Notes: generated by a model from the sequence alone, not told the origin. 64,000 bases of DNA from Stappia indica (GCF_020177335.1 NZ_JAIVMG010000003.1:372001-436000); one strand, 5' to 3'; counted from the first letter of the stretch, positions 36,082 through 46,499 are shown. A program made the numbers and translations.

Positions 36082-36927
36082 GTGGAGTGGCTGACCGAGA
36101 ACAAACTGCCGATTGGCGCGGGGGCGAAGGCCCTGGTCGACTGGCTCACCGACAATGCCTATTGGCTGTTCGACGGCATCTCGCTGACGCTTCAGGCGAT
36201 GATCGACGGGATCTTGTGGCTGTTGCAGACGCCGCCGGCGCTGGTGATCGTGCTCTTTGCCACCGGCCTTGCCTATCTGGTCCGGCGCAAGCTCTCCTTC
36301 GCCCTGTTCGTGCTGGCAAGTCTGCTCTTGATCATCAATCAGGGCTACTGGGAAGAGACCACCGAAACCCTGTCGCTGGTGATCGGCGCTTCGCTGGTGT
36401 GCATGATCGTCGGCGTGCCGCTCGGGGTTGCCGCCGCGCATCGGCCCAAGCTGTTCGCGGCCATGCGTCCGGTGCTCGACCTGATGCAGACCATCCCCAC
36501 CTTCGTCTATCTGATCCCGGCGCTGATCCTGTTCGGCCTTGGCATGGTGCCGGGCCTGATCGCCACGGTGATCTTCGCCATTCCCGCGCCGATCCGCCTG
36601 ACCCAGCTTGGCGTGTCCTCCACGCCGACCCAGCTTCTGGAGGCGGGCGAGGCGTTCGGCGCCACCCGGCGGCAGTTGCTCTGGAAGGTGGAACTGCCTT
36701 ACGCGCTGCCGCAGATCATGGCCGGCCTGACCCAGACCATCATGCTTTCCCTGTCGATGGTGGTGATCGCCGCGCTTGTCGGCGCCGACGGGCTGGGCGT
36801 TCCCACCTTGCGCGCGCTTAACACGGTCAACATCGCCAAGGGCTTCGAGGTTGGTATCGCCATCGTGCTGATCGCCATCATCCTCGATCGCTTCTTCCGC
36901 ACCAATGCAGCAGGAGGGCAGGGCTGA
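36082..36927 (+). CDS. choW: Choline ABC transporter, permease
   Basis: The 281-residue inner-membrane protein has six or more hydrophobic helices and the ABC-permease EAA loop at EAGEAFGATRRQLLWKVELPYALP (about 190-213). It belongs to the ProW/OpuAB group. It starts at GTG 36082 behind GAAGGACGGG. It partners ChoX and ChoV for ATP-driven choline uptake, feeding betA and betB. Confidence 0.94.
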   Translation: MEWLTENKLPIGAGAKALVDWLTDNAYWLFDGISLTLQAMIDGILWLLQTPPALVIVLFATGLAYLVRRKLSFALFVLASLLLIINQGYWEETTETLSLVIGASLVCMIVGVPLGVAAAHRPKLFAAMRPVLDLMQTIPTFVYLIPALILFGLGMVPGLIATVIFAIPAPIRLTQLGVSSTPTQLLEAGEAFGATRRQLLWKVELPYALPQIMAGLTQTIMLSLSMVVIAALVGADGLGVPTLRALNTVNIAKGFEVGIAIVLIAIILDRFFRTNAAGGQG

Positions 36928-37952
36928 TGAGCGAGCCAATCGTTTCCTTCCGCGATGTGGATATCGTTTTCGGCGATGATCCTGAGAGCGCGCTGCCGCT
37001 GGTCGATGCCGGTCAAAGCCGGTCGGACATTCAGGAAAAGACCGGCCAGATCCTCGGCGTCGCCGGCGCCAGCTTCGACATTCACGAGGGCGAGCTGATC
37101 GTGCTGATGGGCCTGTCCGGCTCGGGCAAGTCCACCCTGTTGCGCGCGGTCAACGGGCTCAACAGGATCACCCGCGGCGAGGTCGCCGTTCACGATGGCG
37201 ACCAGGTGGTCAATCCCAGTAGTTGCTCCCCGGCCGAGTTGCGGCATCTGCGCCGCGGCCGCATCGCCATGGTGTTCCAGCAATTCGCCCTTCTGCCCTG
37301 GCGCACCGTGGCGGAAAACGTCGGTTTCGGGCTGGAGCTGGCCGGCATGCCGTCCCGCCAGCGCACGGCCAAGGTGGCCGAGCAGCTCGAACTGGTCGGC
37401 CTTGCCGAATGGGGCGGCAAATACGTGCATGAACTGTCCGGCGGTATGCAGCAGCGGGTGGGGCTTGCCCGGGCCTTTGCCACCGATGCGCCGATCCTGT
37501 TGATGGACGAACCGTTTTCCGCGCTCGATCCGCTCATTCGCGACCATCTTCAGGATGAGCTGCTGGCGCTTCAGGAAAAGCTCAACAAGACGATCATCTT
37601 CGTCAGTCACGATCTCGACGAGGCGGCGAAGATCGGCTCGCGCATCGCCATCATGGAGGGCGGCCGGGTGATCCAGCTCGGTACCCCGCAGGAGATCGTC
37701 CGCAAGCCCGCGACCGACTATGTCGCCGAATTCGTGGCGCATATGAACCCGCTCGGCGTCCTGCGCGCCCGTGACATCATGCGCGCGCCGCTGTCGGAAG
37801 ACACGATCAATGGCGAGCGCTGCCCGCCGCGCACCCCGGTGCGGGAGGTGATCGAGCTGAAACGCCGCTCCGCCGATCCTGTGGTGGTCGAGGATGGCGG
37901 CAAGGTGATCGGGCTGATCGGCGAGGCGGAAATCCTTGATTGCCTGCGGTAG
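36927..37952 (+). CDS. choV: Choline ABC transporter, ATP-binding protein
   Basis: The 341-residue ATPase has Walker A GLSGSGKST, the Q-loop VFQQFALLPW, signature LSGGMQQRVGLARA, Walker B ILLMDEPFSALD and the switch His in VSHDLDEA. A short C-terminal CBS-like tail (DPVVVEDGGKVIGLIG) follows, as in ProV. The ATG overlaps the choW stop codon (TGATG), so translation is coupled. Confidence 0.95.
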   Translation: MSEPIVSFRDVDIVFGDDPESALPLVDAGQSRSDIQEKTGQILGVAGASFDIHEGELIVLMGLSGSGKSTLLRAVNGLNRITRGEVAVHDGDQVVNPSSCSPAELRHLRRGRIAMVFQQFALLPWRTVAENVGFGLELAGMPSRQRTAKVAEQLELVGLAEWGGKYVHELSGGMQQRVGLARAFATDAPILLMDEPFSALDPLIRDHLQDELLALQEKLNKTIIFVSHDLDEAAKIGSRIAIMEGGRVIQLGTPQEIVRKPATDYVAEFVAHMNPLGVLRARDIMRAPLSEDTINGERCPPRTPVREVIELKRRSADPVVVEDGGKVIGLIGEAEILDCLR

Positions 37953-37976
37953 AGCTCCGGCGTTGCCGGGCGGTCG

Positions 37977-39356
37977 CTACTTGCCGGTGACGGCCGAGCG
38001 CGGCGCGGGGCCGAAAGTCGCGTCCGCTCGCCGCCGGCAGATCAAGGCCATGGTCACCCCGCGCGCGGCGAGGAACAGGTCGAACGCCAGCCACAGGCCG
38101 TGATTGCCGAGCAGGGGCGCCAGTGCGGCATAGGCGGCGAGATAGACGATGATGGAGGCGAGCATCATGTTGCGCATGTCCCGCGACCAGGTCGCGCCGA
38201 TGAACACCCCATCCATCTGATAGGCGAGCGCGCCAAGAAGCGGCGCGGCGGCGGCCCAGGGCAGGTAGTCCATCGCCGCCGTGCGCACCTCTGGCGCGGT
38301 GGTCATCAGGTGGAGCAGCCAGCCGCCGCCGGCGTAGAACACCAGCGCGGCAAGCAGCGCAAGGGCAAAGCCCCAGATCAGGCACAGCCGCACCGACCGG
38401 TCGAAGGCGGGACGGTAGCGGGCGCCAACCGCCTTGCCCGCCAGCTGTTCCGCCGCCGTGGCGATGCCGTCGAGAAAATAACCGCCGATCAGCAGGAACT
38501 TTTCCAACAGCGCATTGGCGGCGAGGATCGTGTCGCCCTGCACCGCCGAGCGGGAGATGAAGAAGCCGACGGCGAACAGCAGCGCGAAGGAGCGGATCAT
38601 GATGTCGCGGTTGAGCGCGACCATCCGCAGGAACCGGCGTTTGTTGAAGATGCGCACGCGGCTGGGCAGCGGTCCGCCGCGAAGGGCGCGGGCGGCCAGC
38701 GCCGTACCGGCAAGCGCCGCCACCAACTCGCTGACCACCGTCGCGGCGGCGACACCGGCAACGCCCCATTCAAGCTGCAGCACAAACCACAAGGACAGGG
38801 CGATGTTGAGCCCGTTCAGCCCGCTTTGCAGCACCAGCGCGGTGCCCGCCTGTCCCCGGCCGATGAACCAGCCAAGAAAGGCGTAGTTGAGAAGGGCGAA
38901 GGGAGCGGACAGCACCCGAACGAGGAAATAGGCGGTGGTCGCCTGTTTCACCGCCTCGCTGCCCCCCATCACCCAGAGCCCGGAGCCGAGCACCGGGCCG
39001 CGCAACAGCACGACCAGAACGCCGATGCCGAGGGCAACGAGACAGGCGCGATAAAGCACTGCCCGCTCTTCCTTGAGATCGCCGGCACCCACCGCCTGGG
39101 CGGTCAGCCCGGTGGTGCCGGAGCGCAGGAAGTTGAAGGTGGTGAACACCAGATCGAACAGGATGCCGCCAAGGGCGATGCCGCCCAGCAGCGCCGCGTC
39201 GCCGAGCTGGCCGATCACCACCGTGTCGACCAGCCCGAGCAGCGGCGTCGACAGATAGGCGAGGGTCATCGGTACGGCAATCGCCAGCACCGTGCGGCTG
39301 CTGACGTCGAACGGGCGCACCACGTGGCGGTCTCTGGCGGGCGTGAGGGTGTCCAA
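37977..39356 (-). CDS. MATE family efflux transporter (DinF-like)
   Basis: The 459-residue protein has about twelve hydrophobic helices and two repeated halves typical of MATE exporters. Family signs include PMTLAYLSTPLLGLVDTVVIGQLG in the first half, FNFLRSGTTGLTAQAVGAGD and the later YFLDGIATAAEQLAGKAVGA. It would exchange cationic drugs or metabolites for Na+ or H+. The start is uncertain: the TTG at 39356 has no good ribosome binding site. It converges on choV with a 24-bp gap. Confidence 0.9.
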   Translation of the reverse strand: MDTLTPARDRHVVRPFDVSSRTVLAIAVPMTLAYLSTPLLGLVDTVVIGQLGDAALLGGIALGGILFDLVFTTFNFLRSGTTGLTAQAVGAGDLKEERAVLYRACLVALGIGVLVVLLRGPVLGSGLWVMGGSEAVKQATTAYFLVRVLSAPFALLNYAFLGWFIGRGQAGTALVLQSGLNGLNIALSLWFVLQLEWGVAGVAAATVVSELVAALAGTALAARALRGGPLPSRVRIFNKRRFLRMVALNRDIMIRSFALLFAVGFFISRSAVQGDTILAANALLEKFLLIGGYFLDGIATAAEQLAGKAVGARYRPAFDRSVRLCLIWGFALALLAALVFYAGGGWLLHLMTTAPEVRTAAMDYLPWAAAAPLLGALAYQMDGVFIGATWSRDMRNMMLASIIVYLAAYAALAPLLGNHGLWLAFDLFLAARGVTMALICRRRADATFGPAPRSAVTGK

Positions 39357-39536
39357 GAAGGGATGCTTTCGGCGAACGGGGCGGGAGTCGATGGGGCGTG
39401 ACGCTAGCGAGCAAACGGGAGACGGTCAAACCGGGCATGGTGCTTGCCGGCGGGATCGGTGGTCCTGTTGCCCCATGCTTGCGTATGCCGCACATAGTCA
39501 GAGCATCGAACCGCCACCGGGGGAGGGGATCCGCCC

Positions 39537-40439
39537 ATGCCGCTTGCCATTGTCCATCATCCAGCGTTTTGCGCGGACATGCCCGAGGGGCACCGGTTTC
39601 CCATGAACAAGTTCCGCCGCGTCGCGGAGCAGCTCGTGGCCGATGGGTTGGTGGCGCCAGGCGGGTTTCACGTGCCCCGTCCCGCGCCGGCGGCCTGGGC
39701 GGCGCTGGCCCATGAGCGCGCCTATGTGGATCAGGTGTTTTCCGCCGATGTGCCGCGCGCGGTGGCCCGCGAGATCGGCCTGCCGATGACCGAGGCGGTG
39801 GCGTTCCGCGCCCGCTGCGCCACCGCTGGCACCGTGCTGACGGCAACGCTGGCGATGGAGCGGGGCATTGCCTGCAACACCGCCGGCGGCAGCCATCACG
39901 CCCGGCGCGCCCATGGCGCGGGCTTCTGCGTCTTCAACGATGTGGCGGTGGCGATCCGGCTTGGCCTCTCGGTCGGGGCGATCCGCCGGGCGCTGGTGAT
40001 CGACCTCGATGTGCATCAGGGCGACGGCACGGCGGATATCCTGACGGGCGATCCGGCGGTGTTCACCCTGTCGGTGCATGCAAGGCGCAATTATCCGGTG
40101 CGCAAGCGGGCCTCGACCCTCGATATCGCCCTTGAGGATGCGACCGGCGATGTCGCCTATCTGGCGATGCTGGCCGAAACGCTGCCGGGCATCCTTTCCC
40201 GCTTTCGCCCCGATATCGTCTTCTACAATGCAGGTGTCGATCCGCATGAGGAGGACCGGCTTGGCCGGCTGTCCCTGAGCGATGCCGGGCTGGAGGCGCG
40301 TGACCGCTATGTCATCGGCGCGGTGCGGCGGCTGGGCATTCCCCTCGCCGGGGTGATCGGCGGCGGTTATCTCGATGACATCGACCGGCTGGCACGCCGC
40401 CACACGATCCTGCACCGGGTGGCGGCGGAATTTGTGTGA
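39537..40439 (+). CDS. Histone deacetylase family amidohydrolase
   Basis: The 300-residue enzyme has the arginase/deacetylase fold motifs: GGSHHARRAHG (catalytic His pair), DLDVHQGDGT (zinc Asp and His), and YNAGVDPHEEDRLGRL (zinc Asp). Its short length fits class IV (HDAC11-like) bacterial members, which deacetylate small amides or acyl-lysine; some HDAC11-like enzymes favour long acyl chains. The substrate is unknown. ATG 39537 sits behind GGGGGAGGGG. It is divergent from the MATE gene. Confidence 0.92.
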   Translation: MPLAIVHHPAFCADMPEGHRFPMNKFRRVAEQLVADGLVAPGGFHVPRPAPAAWAALAHERAYVDQVFSADVPRAVAREIGLPMTEAVAFRARCATAGTVLTATLAMERGIACNTAGGSHHARRAHGAGFCVFNDVAVAIRLGLSVGAIRRALVIDLDVHQGDGTADILTGDPAVFTLSVHARRNYPVRKRASTLDIALEDATGDVAYLAMLAETLPGILSRFRPDIVFYNAGVDPHEEDRLGRLSLSDAGLEARDRYVIGAVRRLGIPLAGVIGGGYLDDIDRLARRHTILHRVAAEFV

Positions 40440-40449
40440 ACTGGGGGCG

Positions 40450-40725
40450 TCAGTCGTCCCGGCCCATGCTCAACAGCCGCAGCACCAGCCACACGGGAAG
40501 GACCACCACCGCGCCGAGCACGAAATAGCCGCCAAGGCGCCCGAGCGCCTCAAAGCCCATGGTCCACAGATGGCGGATGAAGGAGATGACACCGTCGAAC
40601 AGGTCGAGCGGGTGCAGGTCGAGCGCGGAAAGCAGCACCCCGACGACGAAGGACAGGAACAGAAGGCGCAAGAGCACCCGCAAGGGGGAACCACCGATAA
40701 AGCGTTCGAGCGAGGTGTTGGACAT
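40450..40725 (-). CDS. DUF6460 family small membrane protein
   Basis: This 91-residue protein has two hydrophobic helices (VLLRLLFLSFVVGVLLSAL and YFVLGAVVVLPVWLVLRLL) with an interhelical HPLDLFDGVISFIRHLW motif. It resembles the DUF6460 family found in Hyphomicrobiales. Function unknown. The ATG at 40725 follows ACAGGAACC; a TTG one codon upstream is also open. It converges on the deacetylase gene. Confidence 0.75.
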   Translation of the reverse strand: MSNTSLERFIGGSPLRVLLRLLFLSFVVGVLLSALDLHPLDLFDGVISFIRHLWTMGFEALGRLGGYFVLGAVVVLPVWLVLRLLSMGRDD

Positions 40726-41097
40726 CAAGGTTCCTGTCGTTCATGGGCGTGGCGTGCATCGGCGGCCGGATGGGGCTGCCGGGGCCGCTCTGCGAGATGT
40801 AGGCGCAAGCCGGGCTGCAATCAACGCCGCAGACGCGCGCGACGGGCGATTGGTCGAGGTGGGCGGTGAGATGTGATCTCCGGCACAGGCGGCGGGCCTC
40901 CAAGCTGCCACATTGCCGGTTGAAGACGGGCCTTGCGATCCATCGCCTCATGCGGTGTCATCGCAAGCGACGTCTTGACCGTGATTCGGCCTCTCATCGA
41001 GGCGGGTGCGAAAACGTCCATTCCGATCAGATCCTTCGCTGCGCGCAAGATGGCGCGGGCGCCGGATCGCTTCATTTGCCAGGGATTTTCCGAGCGC
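40726..41097. other. Intergenic region between DUF6460 and META genes, with REP-like remnant
   Basis: No gene is supported in this 372-bp stretch. The part 40920-41065 contains GTCATCGCAAGCGACG and ATCCTTCGCTGCGCGCAAGATGG, which resemble the degenerate repetitive intergenic sequences common in alphaproteobacteria. Promoter elements for the two divergent genes must also be here. Confidence 0.4.
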
Positions 41098-41532
41098 ATG
41101 AAAGCCTTTTCTCTCGTTACCGCAGTCCTTCTCGGCCTGGCGTCGGCCGTGGCCCCGGCCGCCGCCGGGGGCGACAAGCCGCAGATTGCCGGGACATGGC
41201 GCATCGCCGCCCTTGCCACCTCCGGCGGCGCGCTGGTCGATCTCGATCTTGCCCTTGCCGCGCGCACCGAGGTGGTGGTCGACCGTCATGGCCTGTGGAT
41301 GGCGTCCGCCGGCTGCAACCGGCTGCGCGGCACGCTGGAGCAGGATGGCCTTGATCTCAAGGTGTCGGACAAGGTGATGGCGACGCGAATGGCCTGTGAG
41401 GGCGTTGCCGGCGATCTGGAGCGGCGGTTCCTGAAGTTCTTCCCCGCAGCGGTCAAGGTCGACGGCATGCCGCAGCGCCTGTTGTTGCGCGATGGCGCTG
41501 GCGCCGCCGTGGTGCTTCTGGTCGGCAAGTAA
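41098..41532 (+). CDS. META domain (HslJ-like) secreted protein
   Basis: The 144-residue product has a signal peptide (MKAFSLVTAVLLGLASAVAP, cleavage near AAAGG). A META/HslJ domain follows: IAGTWRIAAL, then ASAGCNRLRGTLEQDG and MATRMACEG with two conserved cysteines, and a final RLLLRDGAG segment. HslJ-like proteins are heat- or stress-linked envelope proteins of unclear function. ATG 41098 has AGGGA twelve bases upstream; a longer open frame exists but lacks the signal peptide. Confidence 0.83.
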   Translation: MKAFSLVTAVLLGLASAVAPAAAGGDKPQIAGTWRIAALATSGGALVDLDLALAARTEVVVDRHGLWMASAGCNRLRGTLEQDGLDLKVSDKVMATRMACEGVAGDLERRFLKFFPAAVKVDGMPQRLLLRDGAGAAVVLLVGK

Positions 41533-41553
41533 CCGGTTCCGCCTCCCTCTCCG

Positions 41554-41627
41554 CGTCTTCCCGGGTAAGCGTTCGCGCGACCCGGGATCGGCGAGCCACG
41601 GCCTGTCGGTTCCGGTCTTCTGAAAAC
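41554..41627 (+). repeat. Intergenic two-hairpin repeat, copy A (divergent copy)
   Basis: The segment shares the order CGTCTTCCCGG, CCCGGGATCGGCGAGCCACGGCC, TCGG and TTCTGAAAAC with copies at 48632 and 48811. It is the least conserved of the three. It follows the META gene stop codon and precedes a strong terminator. Confidence 0.7.
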
Positions 41628-41691
41628 GTTGGCCGTCCAGCTCCCGGCTCGGGGATGGGGTGCCCCTCCAAAAAGCTCTGGCCCATACGCT

Positions 41692-41719
41692 GACGGGCGG
41701 CCAATGGCCGCCCGTCTTT
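41692..41719 (+). terminator. Rho-independent terminator after META gene
   Basis: GACGGGCGGCC and GGCCGCCCGTC form a perfect 11-bp stem around AAT, followed by TTTGTGTG. It lies between convergent META and fadB genes and could serve both, though the T run favours the rightward direction. Confidence 0.75.
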
Positions 41720-41750
41720 GTGTGCCAGCTGCTGCCGGTTCCGGTGCGGA

Positions 41751-43967
41751 TCAGGCGGCCTTCTGTTCCTCGGCGGCTTTTTCCGGCGCAAACCGCGTGT
41801 AGAAGCGCTCGTCGGTCTTGGCCATTTCCCGCAGCAGCTTGTTCGGCTTGAAGCGCGGCCCCCATTTCTTGGTGAACTTGCGGCACAGCTCGACGAAGGC
41901 AGCGGTGCCCATGCCGTCGATGTAGGAGATCGTGCCGCCGGTGAAGGGCGCGAAGCCGAAGCCGAGGATCGACCCCACATCCGCCTCGCGCACGTCGGTC
42001 AGGCATTTCTCCTCGAAGATCCGCGCGGTCTCCAGCGCCTGCATCACCAGGAAGCGCTGCTTCAGCTCCTCCACCGAGAAGGCGGAGGCGGGCTTCGGCT
42101 TGCCGGTCACCTCCGGGATGCCCGGCCACAGCGACTTGTCGCGGCCGTCGTAGTCGTAAAACCCCTTGCCGTTCTTGCGGCCGAAGCGTTCACGCTTCAC
42201 CACCATCTCTTCCAGGATGTTGTCGAGCGGCCCTTCCACGTATTTCACGCCAAGGTCCTTGCGGGTGGCGGAGACGATCTTCCAGGCCAGATCGAGTGCG
42301 ACCTCGTCGCCGAGCGACAGCGGGCCGACCGGCATTCCGGCCATCCGGCCGCAGTTTTCGATCATCGCCGCCGGCACCCCGTCGGCCAGCATCATCAGGC
42401 CTTCGCGAATGTAGGTCATCACCACGCGCGAGGTGTAGAAGCCGCGCGAGTCGTTGACCACGATCGGCGTCTTCTTGATGGCCTTGATGTAGTCCAGCGC
42501 CATGGCCAGTGCCTTGTCACCGGTCTTGTTGCCCATGATCACTTCCACCAGCATCATCTTGTCGACCGGCGAGAAGAAATGGATGCCGATGAAGTTCTTC
42601 GGCCGTTTCGAGGCCTCCGCCAGCGAGGAAATCGGCAGCGTGGAGGTGTTGGAGGCGTAGATCGCCCGCGGCTTCAGCACCGCTTCGGCCTTCTCCGTCA
42701 CCACCCGCTTGATCTCCCGGTCCTCGAACACCGCCTCGATCACCAGATCGCAATCGGCGAGAAGATCGTAATCCGCCGTCGGCGTGATCCGCGCCAGAAG
42801 TTGCTCCTTGTCCTCGGCGGTGGCGCGACCGCGCTGCACCGCCTTGCTGACGAGCTGGTCCGAATGGGCCTTGCCCTTGTCGGCCGCTTCCTGGTCCCGG
42901 TCGATCAGCACCACGTCGATGCCGGCCTTGGCGGTGACATAGGCAATGCCCGCGCCCATGAAGCCGGCGCCGAGAATGCCGATCTTGCGGATCTTGTTGG
43001 GCTTGATGTCCGCCGGTCGCCGGGCGCCCTTGTTCAACTCCTGCATGGAGACGAACAGCGAGCGGATCATGGCCGCCGCCTCCGGGGATTGCAGCACATG
43101 GGCGAAGTAGCGGCTCTCGACGGTCAGCGCCTGATCCATCGGCAGTTGCAGCCCCTCATAGACCGACTGCAGGATGCCGCGTGCGCCCGGATAGTTGTCA
43201 TGGGTCTCGCGCCGGTAGATGGCATTCGCCGCCGGCCAGAACTGGAAGCCGGCGGGCGAGTAGATCGGACCGCTCGGCAGCTTGAAGCCCTTCTTGTCCC
43301 AGGGCTTTACCGGATCGACGCCATCCTTCAGCATCCGCACGGCGGTCGCCACCAGCTTTTTCGCCGGGGCGATCTCGTCCACCAGCTTCATTGCCTTCGC
43401 CTTGTCGGCGGTGAGCGTCTTGCCCTGCAGCAGGAACTGAAGGCCCGGCTGGGCCTCGGCCATGCGCATCACCCGCTGGGTGCCGCCGGCGCCGGGGAAC
43501 AGGCCCACCTTGATTTCCGGCAAGGCCATCTTGACCGCATCGCCCTCGGCGGCGACCCGGGCATGACAGGCCAGCGCCAGCTCCGTCGCCCCGCCCATGC
43601 AGGTGCCGTTGATCGCCGCGACGAACGGCTTGCCGCAGGTTTCCAGCTTGCGGAAGATCAGCGTCAGACGCCGGGAGCCGTCGAACAGCAGCCGGGCCGC
43701 GCCCTCCGGATCCTTGCTGCGCTGGCCGTGGAACTCGCGCAGCAGTCCTTCCAGCATGGTCAGATCGGCGCCGCCGGAGAAGGTCGGCTTGCCGGAGGTG
43801 ATCACCGCGCCGGTGATGGCCTCGTCCTCGGCGACCCGGTCGACGATCGCGTCCAGGTCGTCCATCACGGTGATGTCGATCACATTCATCGACTTGCCGG
43901 CCATGTCCCAGACAATGTGGGCAATGCCATCGGCGTCGACGTCAAGGGTGAAGTTCTTGTAAGTCAT
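41751..43967 (-). CDS. fadB: Fatty oxidation multifunctional enzyme: enoyl-CoA hydratase / 3-hydroxyacyl-CoA dehydrogenase
   Basis: The 738-residue protein is a fusion. Residues about 1-200 form the crotonase domain, with oxyanion-hole segments [10 protein letters not shown] and [16 protein letters not shown]. The Rossmann dehydrogenase domain begins near 330 with [21 protein letters not shown]. It carries the catalytic His in [11 protein letters not shown] and is followed by C-terminal domains with SLGDEVALD. It hydrates enoyl-CoA and oxidises 3-hydroxyacyl-CoA. The ATG at 43967 follows GGAGGAT. It is the last gene of the operon, 23 bp after the thiolase. Confidence 0.94.
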   Translation of the reverse strand: MTYKNFTLDVDADGIAHIVWDMAGKSMNVIDITVMDDLDAIVDRVAEDEAITGAVITSGKPTFSGGADLTMLEGLLREFHGQRSKDPEGAARLLFDGSRRLTLIFRKLETCGKPFVAAINGTCMGGATELALACHARVAAEGDAVKMALPEIKVGLFPGAGGTQRVMRMAEAQPGLQFLLQGKTLTADKAKAMKLVDEIAPAKKLVATAVRMLKDGVDPVKPWDKKGFKLPSGPIYSPAGFQFWPAANAIYRRETHDNYPGARGILQSVYEGLQLPMDQALTVESRYFAHVLQSPEAAAMIRSLFVSMQELNKGARRPADIKPNKIRKIGILGAGFMGAGIAYVTAKAGIDVVLIDRDQEAADKGKAHSDQLVSKAVQRGRATAEDKEQLLARITPTADYDLLADCDLVIEAVFEDREIKRVVTEKAEAVLKPRAIYASNTSTLPISSLAEASKRPKNFIGIHFFSPVDKMMLVEVIMGNKTGDKALAMALDYIKAIKKTPIVVNDSRGFYTSRVVMTYIREGLMMLADGVPAAMIENCGRMAGMPVGPLSLGDEVALDLAWKIVSATRKDLGVKYVEGPLDNILEEMVVKRERFGRKNGKGFYDYDGRDKSLWPGIPEVTGKPKPASAFSVEELKQRFLVMQALETARIFEEKCLTDVREADVGSILGFGFAPFTGGTISYIDGMGTAAFVELCRKFTKKWGPRFKPNKLLREMAKTDERFYTRFAPEKAAEEQKAA

Positions 43968-43990
43968 AGGGTAATCCTCCGCGTCCGCCG

Positions 43991-45199
43991 TCACACTCGC
44001 TCGATGATCGTCGCCGTGCCCATGCCGGCGCCGATGCACAGGGTGACCAGCGCGGTGTTGAGATCGCGCCGCTCCAACTCATCCAGCACCGTGCCGAGGA
44101 TCATCGCCCCGGTCGCCCCGAGCGGGTGGCCAAGGGCAATGGCGCCGCCGTTCACATTGACGATATCCGCGTCGAGATCGAAGGCCTGGCGGTAGCGCAG
44201 CACCACCGAGGCAAACGCCTCGTTGATTTCGAACAGGTCGATGTCCTTTAGCGACATCTTCGCCGAGGCGAGCAGCTTTTCGGTAACGTCCACCGGCCCG
44301 GTCAGCATCAGCGCCGGTTCGGAGCCGATGTTGGCGAAGGCCTTGATCCGCGCCCGCGGCGTCAGCCCGGCCTTGCGCCCGGCGCGGCGGTTGCCGATCA
44401 GGATCGCCGAGGCGCCATCGACGATGCCGGAGGAATTGCCCGCGTGGTGCACGTGGCGCAGCTTTTCCAGCTCCGGATGCGCCTGGATGGCGACCGCGTC
44501 GAAGCCGCCCATCGCGCCCATCATCTCGAAGGAGGCATTGAGCGAGGCCAGCGACTGCATGTCGGTTTCCGGACGCATGTGCTCGTCGCGGTCAAGGATC
44601 GTCAGACCGTTGATGTCCTTCACCGGGGTCACCGAGCGGGAGAAATAGCCCTGGTCCCAGGCATGGGCGGCGCGGCGCTGGCTCTCCGCCGCATAGGCGT
44701 CGACATCGTCGCGGCTAAAGCCGTATTTGGTGGCGATCAGGTCGGCGGAAACGCCCTGCGGCATGAAATAGGAGGGAAGGGCCACCTGAGGATCGACCGG
44801 CCAGGCACCGCCGCTGGCGCCGATGCCGATGCGGCTCATGGATTCCACCCCGCCGGCGACCACCAGGTCATGCTGGCCGGACATCACCTGGGCCGCGCCG
44901 AAATTCACCGCGTCGAGGCCGGAGGCGCAGAAACGGTTGATCTGGATGCCGGGGACGGACTGGTCGTAGCCGGCGGCGAACACCGCCGCGCGGGCCACAT
45001 CGCCGCCGGCCTCGCCGATCGGGTCGACGCAGCCGAGCACCACGTCGTCCACCTGTGCGGTGTCCAGCGTGTTGCGGTCGCGAATTTCCTCCAGCACGCC
45101 GGCGGCGAGCCGCACCGCCGGCACTTCATGCAGGGAGCCGTCCTTCTTGCCGCGTCCGCGCGGCGTGCGAACATGATCGAATATCAGTGCATCGGCCAT
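43991..45199 (-). CDS. fadA: Acetyl-CoA C-acyltransferase (thiolase)
   Basis: The 402-residue enzyme has the thiolase active-site Cys in [14 protein letters not shown] (about residue 90), [18 protein letters not shown] with the catalytic His, and the C-terminal Cys motif [15 protein letters not shown]. It cleaves 3-ketoacyl-CoA to acetyl-CoA and a shortened acyl-CoA. ATG 45199 follows AAGGAGACTTTC. It is paired with fadB as a trifunctional beta-oxidation complex. Confidence 0.94.
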   Translation of the reverse strand: MADALIFDHVRTPRGRGKKDGSLHEVPAVRLAAGVLEEIRDRNTLDTAQVDDVVLGCVDPIGEAGGDVARAAVFAAGYDQSVPGIQINRFCASGLDAVNFGAAQVMSGQHDLVVAGGVESMSRIGIGASGGAWPVDPQVALPSYFMPQGVSADLIATKYGFSRDDVDAYAAESQRRAAHAWDQGYFSRSVTPVKDINGLTILDRDEHMRPETDMQSLASLNASFEMMGAMGGFDAVAIQAHPELEKLRHVHHAGNSSGIVDGASAILIGNRRAGRKAGLTPRARIKAFANIGSEPALMLTGPVDVTEKLLASAKMSLKDIDLFEINEAFASVVLRYRQAFDLDADIVNVNGGAIALGHPLGATGAMILGTVLDELERRDLNTALVTLCIGAGMGTATIIERV

Positions 45200-45241
45200 G
45201 AAAGTCTCCTTGTTGAACTAATGGGTGCGAGGGGCCGGCGG

Positions 45242-46399
45242 CTACAGGCTGCGGGCGATCAGCACCTTCATGATTTCATTGGTGCCGGCGTAGATGCGCT
45301 GTACGCGGGCATCGGCGAACAGGCGGGAAATCGGATATTCGTTCATGTATCCGTAGCCGCCGAAGAACTGCAGGCATTCGTCCATCACCTTCGTCTGAAG
45401 GTCGGTGGTCCAGTATTTGGCCATCGAGGCGGTGACGCTGTCGAGCTGGCCGGCGACGTGGCGGGCGATGCAATCGTTGACGAACACCTGACCGATGGTG
45501 GCCTCGGTCTTGAGTTCCGCCAGCTTGAACTGGGTGTTCTGGAAATCGAGGACCCGCTTTCCGAAGGCCTTGCGCTCCTTGACGTAAGTGAGGGTGAGGG
45601 CAAGGGCGCGCTCGATCGCCGCCATCGCCTGCACGGCGACCAGGAGCCGCTCCTGCGGCAGTTGCTCCATCAACTGGTAAAAGCCCTGGCCCTCCTCCGG
45701 CCCGATCAGCGCATCGGCGGGCACGCGCATGTCGTTGAAGAAAAGCTCCGAGGTGTCGTTGCCCTTGAAGCCGAGCTTGTCGAGATTGCGGCCACGGCGG
45801 AAGCCTTCCACCGTGTCGGTCTCCACCGCGAACAGCGATACCCCCTTGGCGCCGGCGGACGGATCGGTCTTGGCGACGACGATCACCAGATTGGCGAGCT
45901 GACCGTTGGTGATGAAGGTCTTGGAGCCGTTGAGGAGGTATTGGTTGCCATCACGCACGGCGGTGGTGCGCACCGCCTGCAGATCCGATCCCGCGCCCGG
46001 CTCGGTCATGGCGATGGCGCCGATCAGCTTGCCCGAGGCAAGTCCCGGGAGCCAGCGTTCCTTCTGCTCCGGCGAGCCGTAATGCTGGATGTAGGGGGCG
46101 ACAATCGCCGAATGCAGGGCGATGCCGAAATGGTCGAAGCCAGCAAGGCCGAGCCGGCGGATGATCACCGCGTCATGGGCGAAGCTGCCGCCGGACCCGC
46201 CAAGCTCTTCCGGCGCGGCGGGGCAAAGAAAGCCGCCCGCGCCGGTCTTTTCCCAGGCGGCCCGGGTGACGCTTCCGGCCTCGACCCAGCTTTCATAGTC
46301 GGGCGCGATGTCCCGCTCCAGAAACCGGGCGAAGGCGTCATCAAGCAGCGTCAGGTCTTCGCTCATCCAGGCTGGCGGCGGCACGAGTGGTGCTGTCAC
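45242..46399 (-). CDS. Acyl-CoA dehydrogenase
   Basis: The 385-residue flavoprotein has the ACAD segments IAMTEPGAGSDLQAVRT (FAD/substrate loop), LNGSKTFITNGQLANLVIV, QTKVMDECLQFFGGYGYMNEYP and RIYAGTNEIMKVLIARSL. The layout matches long- or medium-chain acyl-CoA dehydrogenases. GTG at 46399 follows GGGAGGAAAATGAC; the longer open frame upstream is not supported. It is the second gene of the beta-oxidation operon, 100 bp after the first. Confidence 0.93.
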   Translation of the reverse strand: MTAPLVPPPAWMSEDLTLLDDAFARFLERDIAPDYESWVEAGSVTRAAWEKTGAGGFLCPAAPEELGGSGGSFAHDAVIIRRLGLAGFDHFGIALHSAIVAPYIQHYGSPEQKERWLPGLASGKLIGAIAMTEPGAGSDLQAVRTTAVRDGNQYLLNGSKTFITNGQLANLVIVVAKTDPSAGAKGVSLFAVETDTVEGFRRGRNLDKLGFKGNDTSELFFNDMRVPADALIGPEEGQGFYQLMEQLPQERLLVAVQAMAAIERALALTLTYVKERKAFGKRVLDFQNTQFKLAELKTEATIGQVFVNDCIARHVAGQLDSVTASMAKYWTTDLQTKVMDECLQFFGGYGYMNEYPISRLFADARVQRIYAGTNEIMKVLIARSL

Positions 46400-46499
46400 G
46401 TCATTTTCCTCCCGAAAAGGACGGCGGCGGCGCCCGGTTGCCGGACAACCGGTCCGGGCGCTCATGTGATGTGGGGTGAACCCGGCGGGCGGGAAAGGC

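Noticed and set aside
41718-44195. An 825-codon plus-strand frame opposite fadB
   Set aside because: The His/Asp/Gly-rich translation is a mirror of fadB; the minus-strand protein has all catalytic motifs.
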